64,000 bases of DNA from Mansonella perstans (lineage: Eukaryota; Nematoda; Chromadorea; Rhabditida; Onchocercidae). The notes under the pieces were generated by a model, which did not search any database, had not been told where the DNA came from, and saw nothing but the letters and a program-made list of their open reading frames with translations. Of the stretch, positions 25,681-37,712 are shown piece after piece. The DNA lies in assembly GCA_037074765.1 (NCBI GenBank), contig JBAMDO010000097.1:124001-188000 (forward strand), written 5' to 3'. Within the stretch, counting starts at the first letter, position 1, and each line of letters starts with the position of its first letter. Made by a program: the position numbers and the translations under genes.

Positions 25681-28600
25681 CATGCAGAATTTATTTTATT
25701 ATTGCTTTCAATTCTCTACATGCTCATTTTATTGCTTCTGTTCCATTTTACCAGCAGATGTCTTCCTTAAACTTTAGTCTTTAGTTTAATTTGCAATAAA
25801 ATAATTTTTCTTTTTAATAATGTTACATTACACTGATACTTTTTCTCCGTATTATTGTTGTTGTTACTGTTCTTTGTTGGTGTTGTTACTGTTGTTCTTT
25901 TTATCATTACTACGATTATTATTGTTTTTTTTTTTATTTTATTGTTGTCGTTGTTGTTGTTGTTTATTGTTATCGTTTGTTGCTGTTGTTGTTCTTATTT
26001 AATGCAATTACCAAAAAAAAAAAATTATTTGGATTATAACTGTGATAAGTATGTATTATATAAATTTATCTGATAAGTTAATTTGTAATAGATACCAATA
26101 TAATATAAATATTTATGTTGAAATTTTAAATTTTATCTACCTACAATTACTTTTAATTAAAATTGCAATTAATGAATTAAATTTAAATTCAACATAAATA
26201 TTTAAATGATGATCTGGCAAACGTACGTATTATAACTTTAAATTTAAATAATACATATTGTTTTATGACGACAAATGAACAATTATAATTGTTTATAACT
26301 AACAAATTTTTTAATTTATCGGACTCATTACAGCTAATTTCATTCCTTTTATTCTTACTAGTTTTTCTTACGATTTTAATCTTAGCTTTACCAATTTATT
26401 TTCCGATGTCTAGAATGTTTTCTATATCTGCGTTCTACAGATAATTAGTATTTGACATTAAAAATTGAATATTATACCAATAAATATTTTATAAACACTT
26501 GGTACTTAACATGTATTATTAACATTTTACAGCATTTAGTATTTAATTCATACCAATTAACGTATTACCTAACATCAACTATCAATATCAACATTTTTGT
26601 AGCACGTAGTATTCAATATTATTATTAAACATTTTACATCATGTACTATTTAATGTATACTAATTAATGTATTATTATACAACATTTATTATTTAATGTA
26701 TATTAAGTAACATTATAAAATATTTGCTATTTAAGATGTGCTATTTTAAATAAAATATAATTTACGTCATTTACGTGAAATTTTATATAAAATATTTAAT
26801 GTACTTTTTTTTTTTAACATGTACATATGTGTGTGTGTGTGTGTGTTTGTACGTCTTCTTAGACACAATAAAATAGCAAAGAAAAAAAGAAACATTAAAA
26901 AGAATGCATTGAGAAGGAAAATCAATGAAATTTGATTGATTTTTTTTTTTTATAAGTACATACATTATTTTAGGCCTATGCCTTCCTATGTCTTTACGTT
27001 GTTGAAAAAAAAAAAAAAAACTGAATGACTCATTTGACATCCGATATATATAGCAGCACAATTAAAGGATGTATCATCAATAGTCATTGGCGTGGCAGTC
27101 GAACGATTACCATTGCGCCATTCTCAGTATTATTATATTATTCGTTTCATTCCTTTCCTCCTCCACTCACACTATCTATTTATATATTACAATTTCTGAT
27201 AGGCTTTTCAAATCATTTTGAAATGATAGCCTTATTAGGCTTATCTCTTTATTGTTCATACATATGATATTGGAAAAGATTTTGCAAAGATTTAAGATTT
27301 TGAACATTTAAAAAAAGCTTTTGCAATTGGAATATTTGAATGAATAGAAAAATATTTTTGCAAAAAAAAAAAAAGACCTTTTACGATTGATACTTCCCAC
27401 GCCTTTTTTTAACTGCCTGGCTCACTTCCCGCACCTTTTTTAACTACCTGACCTACCTATGCCTTCCTGCACGTGTAGCAAAGCAGAAATTTTCATATCA
27501 TGAATGCTTTCTTTTTTAGTTACATTATAGTTTGAAATTTTTTTACGTTATCTCTGTCATAATGTATTGATGGCAGGTATACTATATTTACCGAGGCTTT
27601 TTTTTTCGAGTATAAACCTGGAAAAGGACACTAAAATGTCAGTAACATTGTTTTTTTTTTCTTCTCTTCATTGCTCCATCAGAGAAAGGCCTGCAATATT
27701 ATTTTTAGAATAGATATTTTTTTTAGTACATTGGCTTAGAACAGACAAATCGAAAGACCTTAAGAGACATGCCTTTTAGTTAAAAATTTGTCAGTGTAAA
27801 TTGAGGCTCTGCTGAGGAGCGTTAAGTGCAAAACTTTCAAGTAAACATCAATCCAATTATGGACGACAGCTCTTTGTATTTTTTTCACTTTTCTTTCTCT
27901 TTCTCTTTCCCATTTCATTTTTCAAATCCTTTAATCTGATTATCGTTGAACAGAAATTTTAATTCGAAAAAAAAAAAACAATTTATTGCACACAAATTGA
28001 AAAATAATTTCCATCAAATTCTATTTTAAATAAATCCAAAAAAATGAATTCAATAAATTCATTTCAAATGAATTCATTTCAAGTAATAAATTTAGATGAT
28101 AAATTCATTTAAAATAAGTTCAAAAGATTATTTCTTTTTTTTTTTAAATAAAATCGAAAAATAAAATTTTATTGGTTTATTTATTGATATATTCAAAAAA
28201 AAAAAGTTGCAAAGTTTTTTAATAAATTGTTATAATTTTATATTTTTATTCTAAAAATTTAAATTCTTTTCTTTAAGTGCAAATAAAATGAATGATTTTT
28301 CTCTTTCTTTTTATTTTTTCCGAGTAAATGAAATGCAGTATCGTTCTCTTTTTTTTTTCTCTTTCTTTCAGAACAAATGAAATACATTATCGTTGTCTTT
28401 CTTCCTTTTCATTCTCAAAATATTTTTTCGAAAATATAAATTTAAGCAAAAAAAAAGCAAAATTTTCTCGTTTTTCTAAAAATAATTATGATCTTTAAGC
28501 TTTTTTTTATGATCTTAATTACAAATCTATGTTGTAAATGATTCTATTTTATTTATTTTCTCATTTTTTGGAATATATTTGTTTTGCAAAAAACATGAGA

Positions 28601-28744
28601 AAATTAACTAATTCCTTTTATTTATTTATTTTTATAATTCCTCCATTTCGTTCGTGTTCTGTTTTATTTTTTAAAACTAGCACTGATATCGCTTCATTTT
28701 TCATTCATTCTTTTATTTTGTTGCTGTTTCAGATAATTTAAATC

Positions 28745-28898
28745 ATCAAAAGTAATTAATTTAAAATGCTTTTCCTTAAAAGTAATTTTTCTTGAAGAAA
28801 GCTTGTACCTTTTAAAGTAATATCAAAAGTAATTAATTTAAAATGCTTTTCCTTAAAAGTAATTTTTCTTGAAGAAAGCTTGTACCTTTTAAAGTAAT
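28745..28898. repeat. Exact 77-bp direct tandem duplication
   Basis: 28745-28821 and 28822-28898 appear identical base for base, beginning ATCAAAAGTAATTAATTTAA and ending TTTTAAAGTAAT. A degenerate third copy seems to trail after 28900 (GAAGAAGCTTTATATTTTAA-like). Confidence 0.9.
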
Positions 28899-29742
28899 AA
28901 ATTTTTAAGAGTTTCAGTTTACTTTTTTTTCTGTTTTTGAAAGAAGCTTTATATTTTAAAAGTAATTAATTTTATTCCATTTAACAGCTAATAAATGACT
29001 GTTTAATTTAAAACTCAAAGACTTTCAAAAAAAAAATAAATTGGAGTTCTTAAATTAGTGGCAGAATTAATTACTTTTAGAGCGAAACATTTAATTAAAT
29101 GCTTTTTTGAAAGTTTTTTTTTTTTTTCATTGAGAAGTGCCACTTAAAATGTTAATATAAATGAATTGAGAATATTTTTGAAATTTTTATTATTAAAATA
29201 TTGAATTGAATTAAACCGATTTTTTTCATATTTAAATACTATCACTTATCAAATGTGTCAAGTTGAATTAATTCTCTCTACTCTCTTCCTTTACTATTAT
29301 AATATTCAAATAATTAAGTATCTCATATTTTGATGGTAGATAGAAAGGAAGGAAGAGAGCAAGAAATAATATGTAGATGAAAATTTTGAAATTTGCTAAG
29401 TTACCTTTAAATTAAGGTATTTGAAGTATTTAACATATTTAATCTATTTCGACCCAATTAGTAGTTTAACATTTTAAATTAATTAAATTTAAGACAAATC
29501 AATGTAGCATTTAAATCCAATTAATTAAATTTAAGATATATGAGTTTAGCATTTAAACCAGTAGCAAGTTTTTTTTTTCCTTCAATTTGTCATTTCTAAC
29601 ATCGATTACAACATTTAAGAGCTTTCCTGCTTTTTTACTTTTCCACTACGAATAATTTCATTCTTTCAGACTTTTTCTCAAATATCGAAAAATTTTGCTA
29701 AATTGATTGAAATTTTTGATACAAAAGAAGCAACACACCGCC

Positions 29743-32700
29743 ATGTCGTCATACGATTTTTATGGATCAATCAAACCTAAAATGGATTTTAATGCTGAAG
29801 TAGCAGCTGATACGTTGTATGATGCGATGAAAGGTTCAGGATGTGATAAGTATCGTGTCATTCAGGTCATTGCGCATTGTAATAATGCGCAACGACAGAT
29901 GGTATTTGTTTTTTTTCCGGAATTTTTTAAATTTCGCTATCTAAAAAGGGACAAAAGAAACATTATTTTAATTCATATTTTTTCTTCTTTTACTAACTTG
30001 TTGCATTTCACTTAATTGATTATTTACAGTGTTTAATTTATAAAGAAGATTAATTGATTAATTAGTTGATTAAAATGATTAATTTATTAGTTGCAATAAT
30101 TAATTTTATATGGACGTTTACTTACTATTATTTGTTAAAACTACCATGTTAAATTGATACCTTCTTCAAATGGATTTATCTGAATAGATATATTTTTAAA
30201 AAATAAATGATTAAAATAAAAAAAAAAAGACGTTGGCATTATGTATATTACCTACTAATATACATTACTTATGTATATTAGTAGGTATTTTCGTATATTT
30301 TCATATATATATATATATATATATGTTTTTTTAATAATTCAAATTCCCAATTGAACGTTTTTTATTCTTTCAATTTATTGCAAATTGACAGAAGAAATTG
30401 AAGTTTTTTTTTTTAAAGAAGTAATTTAATTTACGCTAGTTGCTGTCACTGTTACAAATGATCATAGAATAAATGTTAATATTTATCAGCAAATGCAAAA
30501 ATTATTTACGGTTGCTTGTTTTTAACAAAAAAAAGATTGAAAATAAGAATTGAACTTTGTTTTTATTAAATTGAATTTTAATAAAACTTAATTCATTCGC
30601 ACTCGGTTAGATTTACTTTATTAGAATTTAATTCACTTCATTGCTTTTATGTGCTTGCATCGTTAAATGCATTTCATCTTATTTCGCATACAAATAAAAA
30701 TTGTGCAACTGATAAAAATACATAGCTATAATTTTGTAATTTTAATTTTCTTTTTTAAAAAATTATCTTATTTTTCTATCTTTTCTCTCATTTTTTTGAT
30801 AAAATTTGATTTGAAAAAAAGAAAATTTCTACAGATTCGTACGCCATACAAAAATAAATATGGGAAGGATCTAATTGAAGAGCTGAAGAAGGAATTGTCA
30901 GGTGATTTGGAAGATGTTATTATTGGCCTAATGGAAACGCCTACAAAATATGATGCTATGCAATTACAAAAAGCTATGAAAGTTAGTAATTTTTTTTTCA
31001 ATCATCAAATTTTTAAAAAAAAAGGGATTCTGAAAAGGTCAGGAAGAAAGTGATTTTTTCTCTAACATTAAAAAATCATACAAATTAAAAAAAATCTGAA
31101 AAAAGTATTATATCAAACAAAAGAAAGAAATTTTGAAATTATTTAAAATTAGAAAGTTTTTTAAAAATTTCGAAAAAAGTATAACCTGAAAAAAAATTTG
31201 GTAGGATTAGGAAAAAATTTGATAAGTTAGAAAAAGAATTTTTGAAATTAATTAAAATTGGAAAATTTTGGAAAAAATGTAAAAAAAATTGGGAAAAAAT
31301 TTTTGGAAAATATATTTTAAAAAAGTTCGAAAAAATATCAGATAACAAAACAATTTGAAATAACTGGAAAAAAATAAGCTGATAAACGTCAGAAAAAAAT
31401 TAAACCCACAGCAAATTTCATTTTTTTTCATTACATCATTTTTAATTTTTAAAGAAAAAAACAAATGGAGTATATGAAACAAAAAAAAAAAAAAATAGAA
31501 ATGATAGTTTGAAAATATTTATTTTTCAAATTGGGAAAAAAATCATTGTTATGCGTACAAGTGTTATACCTTTTATTTTAATTTTTTTCGTTTTTCATCA
31601 CTTTAAATAATGAAATAAGTTATTTTTTCTTTTTCTTGTAGGGTATTGGCACAACTGAAGTAACATTAATTGATATATTATGCTCACGAAATGATGATGA
31701 ACTAGATGCAATTAAAAATGCATACAAGAATGAGTATGGTCGTACATTGGAAAGTGATATAATTGATGATACAAGTGGTGACTTCAAAGAATTACTTTTG
31801 GCATTGCTTAATATTCGTCGCGATCGATCATACAATGTTAATTATTTGAAAGCAAGAGAAGTTGGTTGTTTGTTTTTTTCTTTCATTTAACATTTATCAT
31901 AATTCTTTTAATTCATTAAATTTCAATTTCTTTTTTCTAATTTCTTAATTCGTTTTCTTCTCTTCCTAAAATAATATGATATGAATAATAGTAATATTTT
32001 CGAATGAGGTACAATGCAATTACATACGACCATAATGACTGTGTTAATTAATTAATAATATGAATTAATGTACAACGTATTAATACAACATATTAATTAA
32101 TATGCAACGTATTAATTAATATTATAAAATTGATATATAAATTAATCTACAAAAGCATAGTTTGCATTACCTTTAATGATTTGTAAATGATCATAAATTA
32201 CGAGAGCAATATTATAATTTGAAACAGAAATGACGGATTAATTTGAGATCGGCATATTGTTTATTTGGGCAACGTTATAAATTATAATTTTTAAACATTT
32301 TCAAAATGCCAATAGATCAAAAATTAATACGCAAATTTTTGCAAATGTTTGGTGCTTATTTTATTTTAAAATTAAGAAAACAAAAAGTATTGCGGTAAAT
32401 TTCGACGGAAAGTAAAGATAACTAATATGAGCAAAAGCAGAAGAAATTGTGCAATAATAAGAATATTTTTTCATTTCTTTTTTTTTTTTTTGAATAGTAC
32501 CATTTTTTCATGTTTAAAGGTAGCGAAACGAATGTTTGGCAATAAGGAAAAGAAAGAGAAACCGGATAAGGAAGCCTTTAAACTCGCTTTAAGTCAGGAT
32601 AATTTCCGACAAATTCAAAAATTGTTCAGTGAATATCAGAGCATGACCGGCGAACCTGTAACAGCTGCTGTTGAGGTTTATTTTGAAATTTCCATTGAAA

Positions 32701-34443
32701 ATGTCACCAGTCTTTGTTCTATTAGTGCTTAAGATCTAACTGTGAAGGTAAAAATTATGTTAAAATTTCAGTTTGAAGAAGTAAAGCTTAGTTCTAGAAC
32801 TGTTGTATATGCATTTCGTTTAAGATTTCATTAATTCACAATCTAATTAAGCACTTCCTTGCATGCTGCAAATCTGCAAGCCATTTAGTCTCTTGAACGA
32901 ATTGATATATAAATTAACCAGAAAAATAAAAAATTTCTAACATTTTACTTTAAATTAAACACATAAATTAATTCCGACATGTAGTAAATATCAGAATAAA
33001 ATTGTTTAGAATTTATTTTGCAGTATTTCATAAAATAATGTAATTTAGGAATAGAATTTACAACGTTTCTGCTGTTTATTTGAAATAAAATGATAGAAAT
33101 CATTTTAATTGCTTGGGATTATCTAAATTATTGTTAGTTAATATGCCTAAGGTAGTTTAATTATACAATAGGGATATTTTGATCTTATTAAGGATATAAT
33201 TATAATGATATTTGCAGAGAGTCTTTAGTGGTGACGCAAAAGTTGCTTATTTGGCTCTAATTGAAAGTATTCAGAATAAAGCACGCTTCTTTGCTAAGCA
33301 GTTGTATGATGCTATGAAGGTAACTTAGTAGAAAATTAATAGCAAAAAAAAAAGATTTAAATTTTATCATTTTAGTAGAAAATTGTTTTTATCATTTTAG
33401 TGGAAAATTAATAGCAAAAAAAAAGGACTTCAGTTTTATCATTCGTCATTTTGATCACTCCTCAAGATAAATTTATTCTGTATATATTGACATCATTAAT
33501 AATGAAATAAAAAAATTAATAATGATGTCAATAAATTGGTAAAGTTATGAACGAATAAAATCACTGAAAAATTACAACCGCTGAAATATTTCAGAATTTG
33601 AGAGTGAAACACAGGAAAAATTTGTTGAAATAATTTAAAATCAAAATTATTTCTTGATATTTCACATGAATTGTTTTTTCTTTTTAGATGTAAAGTTTAA
33701 AAAAGTTTTGTTTTCCTTTTCTTTTTGTTTTAACAAAATTCACTCGAAAAAAAACCTTTTTATTAACTGAAGTAGTTAAAAAAAAAACTTTATCAATAAA
33801 ATCATTGCTAACAGATTTCTCCAACAAAGCATTTTCAAAAGATCTATTTTAACAAATCTTACTTCTAAAATAAATGACATATGATTACATATTTATCAAT
33901 TATCACGAACTATATAAGTCACTGATTTAGATGGACTTTTTTCCTTTTTCGTTAATAGTAATGAATGGGAGAAATATATGGAATTTTTCATGAAGGAACT
34001 TATTATTCTTGTGATTGTTTTATTTTTACAGAGAAAAATATCTGCAAAATTACGACAAATATATTATAATTAACATCTTATATAACTTTGATTCAGCGAA
34101 GTTTAATCAGTCGTAATCAAATCATTTAATCTAATGTCACTTGCATTTGAAACCAATCAGTGAATTAATAATAATAGTAGTGAAAAAAAAAGAAAAAAAG
34201 TTGTCATCTTTGAATGATCGTGATAAATTTTGAGAGGGATTTGAGTAATTATTATTAGTTTAGGGTCTTGGTACAGCTGATCATCATTTGATACGGATAA
34301 TTGTTTCACGATCCGAAATTGATTTGGCATTGATTCGTGAGGAATTCGAACGAATGTTCAAAAAACCGCTGATTGATTGGATTAAATCCGAATGTTCAGG
34401 AGCATATCGTGATGCATTAATTGTTATTGTCAAAGGAAATTGA
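29743..34443 (+). CDS. Annexin (four-repeat calcium/phospholipid-binding protein)
   Basis: Six exons, all in phase: 29743-29901, 30835-30981, 31642-31860, 32520-32675, 33218-33319 and 34264-34443 (TGA), giving 320 residues, the usual size of a short-tailed annexin. Annexins bind acidic membranes in a calcium-dependent way and act in membrane organisation, trafficking and repair. Repeat 1 (from AADTLYDAMKGSGCDKYR) has the GxG-type loop and the LSGDLED cap. Repeat 2 has MKGIGTTEVTLIDILCSRN with DDTSGDFKELL. Repeat 3 (about residues 175-260) has lost the GxGTD loop, replaced by the charged FGNKEKKEKPDKEAF. Repeat 4 has MKGLGTADHHLIRIIVSRSE but SGAYRDAL where the capping Asp is expected. The ATG in CCGCCATGTCG is preferred; upstream in-frame codons offer no better start. 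Exon 4 uses a TTTAAAG acceptor. A poly(A) signal AATAAA lies at 34758-34763. Which annexin subgroup it belongs to was not decided. Confidence 0.96.
30249..30287. repeat. Perfect 17-bp inverted repeat in annexin intron 1
   Basis: Arms 30249-30265 (TACCTACTAATATACAT) and 30271-30287 are exact reverse complements with a 5-base loop. An (AT)n tract follows at about 30301-30324. It could be a DNA or RNA hairpin in the intron, or a relic of a palindromic element. Confidence 0.9.
33485..33533. repeat. 14-bp inverted repeat in annexin intron 5
   Basis: Arms 33485-33498 (TATTGACATCATTA) and 33520-33533 are exact reverse complements around an A-rich loop of 21 bases. A 60-70-bp direct duplication (GAAAATTAATAGCAAAAAAA) lies just before, at about 33330-33440. 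Confidence 0.8.
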
Positions 34444-35655
34444 ATACTTTTTTTTTGAGCAATTATTCATTAATGTTAACATTTATTAAATGACAGCAAT
34501 AATGACAACAATAACAACAACAGTAACAGTACAACGAATAAGGCAAAATTAATGCTTTACCGATCGAAATGATAATTTCACGTCTTTTCCGGACACTTCT
34601 CGACTTTAATATTTTCACAATGACTGATTTTAAACTCCATCATTCGCAAATTAAAAAAAAGCAAAAGAATTTATTATTTGTAAACAAAACTATTGCAGGA
34701 TTTTATAAAAAAAGCTATGAATTATGAATTTGTAATATTAATAATCAAAATTTATGAAATAAATTATCCGGAATCTCTTATTTTGTAATTCATTGTAATT
34801 CTTAATGTGTTATCCTAATTTTTTTGTAATTTCATCTTAATCTTACCATAATTTTTTGACAATTTATCGTAATTCGCTATAATTTCATCTATCGTATCCT
34901 TTTCCTTCAATTACTACAGTTTTCCCATAATTTAGTCATTCACTAAAATTTTTCCAGTACTTTTTTTCTAAATCATTTTCAACATATTTTTTTTTATTCC
35001 ATTAATATCGTTATTCCATTATTTATTCCATTAATATCGTTAAAATTTTCAACATATTTACTCCATTAACATTAACCGTAATTAGTCTTGCTTATCCAAA
35101 TACTATGTAAGATTTTTGATAAAATTGGAAATCTCTATTTCAGTCTTCCAATTTAGTTTCCATACCAATTTCAAAATAATATGGCAATTTTTCAACATTT
35201 CGATAAAATCATTTTAATTAATGAGGTATTGTCAATTTACTTTCTGATAACAAATAATAATGGTATTGAAAAATGCCAGTGAACAATCAATCCAATTTGC
35301 CGGGCTAGATAGACTAAAATAACTGCTACTCAATAAAATGAGGCTAGTCTATGGCTGCGGCTGTTAAAATTTAATCTATGAATTCGTGAAATGATTCAAA
35401 ATTCTATTAGCAAATTTCCGCTCAAATGGATCTACGTTTAAGCAATGGTCATTTTAGATCAGAACACTGTTTATTTCACCTTTACCCCACTATTTGTCAT
35501 TTCATGATATCACTATCATCGAACTTATGGACATTTTGCTTTTGCTCTACTATAATAATGATTGTCATGATTATCATTGGCATTGTTATCACTATGATTT
35601 TACCCGATAAAAGCTGTCCTGATAAAAAACTCTAGATGCATGCCCGATTTCTGGG
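34444..35655. other. Annexin 3' flank and intergenic sequence
   Basis: After the annexin poly(A) signal there is AT-rich sequence. One 69-codon open frame at 35426-35635 (+) starts in AAATGGATC and contains a predicted membrane helix (STIIMIVMIIIGIVITMIL). It could encode a very small membrane protein, but nothing else supports it. No other exon was found. Confidence 0.35.
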
Positions 35656-36115
35656 TCATTCTTTATTGAGCCTAGAATGAACATTTTCAAGTATCGTTTT
35701 ATAAATTGATAGTATAGGATAAATGGTAGCATTCTGCGCACTTTCAATACACTCGACATTTAAACTTTTGGTGTAAACTTGATCTATAATACTTTTATCT
35801 GGCAATTCACATTCTATCACACATATTCATATTAATCATAATATATATGAAAACATAGAACATAAATATACAAAACTAACGAAGAGCTGTGTAGTGATTT
35901 TTCTGGTGAAGTTTTAGATTCTTGTGTCGTAAAAATCTTTTACAATATTTGCACTGAGATTTAGGCTCATTTTCATTGCGATGCTAATAAGCCGACTTAT
36001 CAGAGGCGTTTTTTTTAACATCCGAACACTTAGCAATACCAAAAATGTCCCTTACTTGCGCACTTTACAATGTTTTTTACATTCAAAATCGTTTTTCATG
36101 ATCGCATTACATTGC
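35656..36115 (-). pseudogene. C2H2 zinc-finger gene, degenerate copy A
   Basis: Minus strand. The terminal exon 35798-35656 encodes an intact 47-residue tail (KSIIDQVYTKSLNVECIESA and on). It joins in phase, through a GTTAGT donor after 35881, to an exon encoding a finger-like CKYCKRFLRHKNLKLHQKNH (C-x2-C-x11-H-x3-H, one residue shorter than usual). Upstream of that, to about 36115, the sequence aligns with copy B (37713-37939) but carries a one-base insertion and two in-frame stops where B has a cysteine and an arginine codon. So the 3' half is open and the 5' half is broken. It may be a dead gene, or a live one that starts inside the intact part. Zinc-finger proteins of this type usually bind DNA or RNA; no family beyond C2H2 is recognised. 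Confidence 0.5.
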
Positions 36116-36127
36116 TTTTTTTTTTAT

Positions 36128-36960
36128 TATGTTTCGCTGTTCTATTGTAATAATTATAATAGAATGACGTGCAAAATATGTAAGTATTATTGCAAAGAGT
36201 CAAAATTTAGGACTGAAGAGGAAAACGAGAAAGCATGATGATAAAACAAATGAAGTTACTGGATGATGAATCAAGGCCTAGTAATAAGAGTTAATATTGT
36301 AGCGAAACTGAAAATAACAATGAATTGAGTACAATTTGAATCAGCTTTATTATGGGATGACTTATTTATAAGGAATAGATAAAAGGCGATGTTTATATAT
36401 TATAGTATCATTAGTCATATTTGTTTACTAAAATGAACTTAAACACATGATCATTCGAGAATAAAATGATCAGTCACACTGTGACAACTTTTCAGAAATC
36501 ATATAATTGGCAACATTGGATAGTAAACATTCTGAAACTTTGAAAATAAAGTAAGAAATCATTATTTTGTAATTGATTATGTCTCATATAAATAATCATA
36601 GCATAATATAATCTAGCTCTGTCAAACATTTTATAGTAGAATTATTTCGATTTTTCCAGCAAATGCTCTTCGTGGGATCTATGAAATGATTTTCAAGCTT
36701 GAAAGCATCTTCTTTACTGTTTGTTACAATTCATGAAAGCCTTGTACTCTTCAAAGATTTCTATTTTCGGAAAGTTAGGCCAGGAATTCTTCCCAATGCA
36801 ACTATGCTATCTCGCACGTCGTTCTATTGTAATAATTAATATTATTTCTATTACAATAGAACGACGTGTGAAACATGCAAGTATTAATATAAAGAGTTAA
36901 AATTCAGGATTGAGGAAGGATACGAAGTGATGTGATGATAAAATAAATCAGGTTATTTTG
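36128..36960. repeat. Duplicated ~130-bp element with terminal hairpin (two copies)
   Basis: Copies at about 36128-36270 and 36818-36955 align over their length (AATAGAACGACGTGTGAAAC against AATAGAATGACGTGCAAAAT, then AAGAGTTAAAATTCAGGA against AAGAGTCAAAATTTAGGA). Each begins with a hairpin. In the second copy the arms 36815-36834 and 36849-36868 are perfect 20-bp reverse complements with a 14-base loop; in the first the hairpin is shorter. The plus strand of copy 1 reads TCKICKYYCKESKFRTEEEN, cysteine pairs like half a zinc finger; copy 2 has a stop in it. Confidence 0.7.
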
Positions 36961-37712
36961 ACGTAATATTTGTTATTCACACAATTTATGCTACTGAGAA
37001 CAGTAAGAATAAAAGATAAAATACACGATAGTTTGTAATCAGTAACAAAAATCAGTTAATAAACAATTCTCTATCGCTTCCTTTGGCAATAGAAGTTGAA
37101 TGTCGTTTTACAATGAAAAGTATGTCGCTCAATTGTAGCAATGTTGAAGGAGTGGTAGAGGAAAGTAAAGAATAGTGTTGTGCTCAACGTTGTGATAGCG
37201 ATAAGCGTAGAGGACGTCTAATATGCCTTCAATCACAAAAACTGTTTGTGTAGGTTTTTTTTTTCCTGTTATACATCCTGCATCAGAGATGGAGCTTTGG
37301 TAAACTTCCTATGGTCATCATAGAGGAGGTCAAGCTAGCTTTTGCCATGATCTTTGTGATTAGCAAGCAATTAAACCACTTATTAGAAAAATTGGACAAC
37401 ACGAGATTTCACATGATAATTACAAATAACGCATTAATAAATAAAACTTGATAACGCAAAAGTTCAACATGACAATTACAAATATCGCGTAAATAACGTA
37501 AATTTAATGGTAAAAATTATTAATATAATAAAAGGCAGATAATAAGAACAAAACCAGTCGTTGGTATGAATGGACTAAAAATGATAGAAGAGGAGAGGAT
37601 TGATAGATTATGGCATAGAGGCCTTTGTTAGCATGGCATAGATAAAAGATGACAGGAAATGATTTATACATGCAAAAATGTTACTAATCAAAAATATTAC
37701 TAATCATTTGCA

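Larger units (their letters stand above)
21336..29742. other. Gene-poor interval between nucleoredoxin and annexin
   Basis: About 8.4 kb without a supported gene. It contains a 25-A run (23937-23961), an (ATC)n tract (about 24582-24616), a GTT/TTG-rich stretch (25855-26000), a (GT)n tract (about 26825-26846), degenerate ~60-bp AT-rich repeats (26500-26730) and two tandem repeats listed separately. A more mixed stretch at 27370-27850, with a degenerate 32-bp duplication (CTTCCCACGCC... and CTTCCCGCACC...), has no coding frame. The annexin promoter should lie in the last few hundred bases. Confidence 0.55.

Noticed and set aside
25820..26073. Cys/Leu-rich open frames
   Set aside because: They follow from a GTT/TTG trinucleotide tract and have no biological sequence pattern.
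31139..31482. Phe/Lys-rich minus-strand frames inside the annexin gene
   Set aside because: They lie in an annexin intron made of A-rich degenerate repeats (GAAAAAATTTG type), and the real plus-strand exons flank them.
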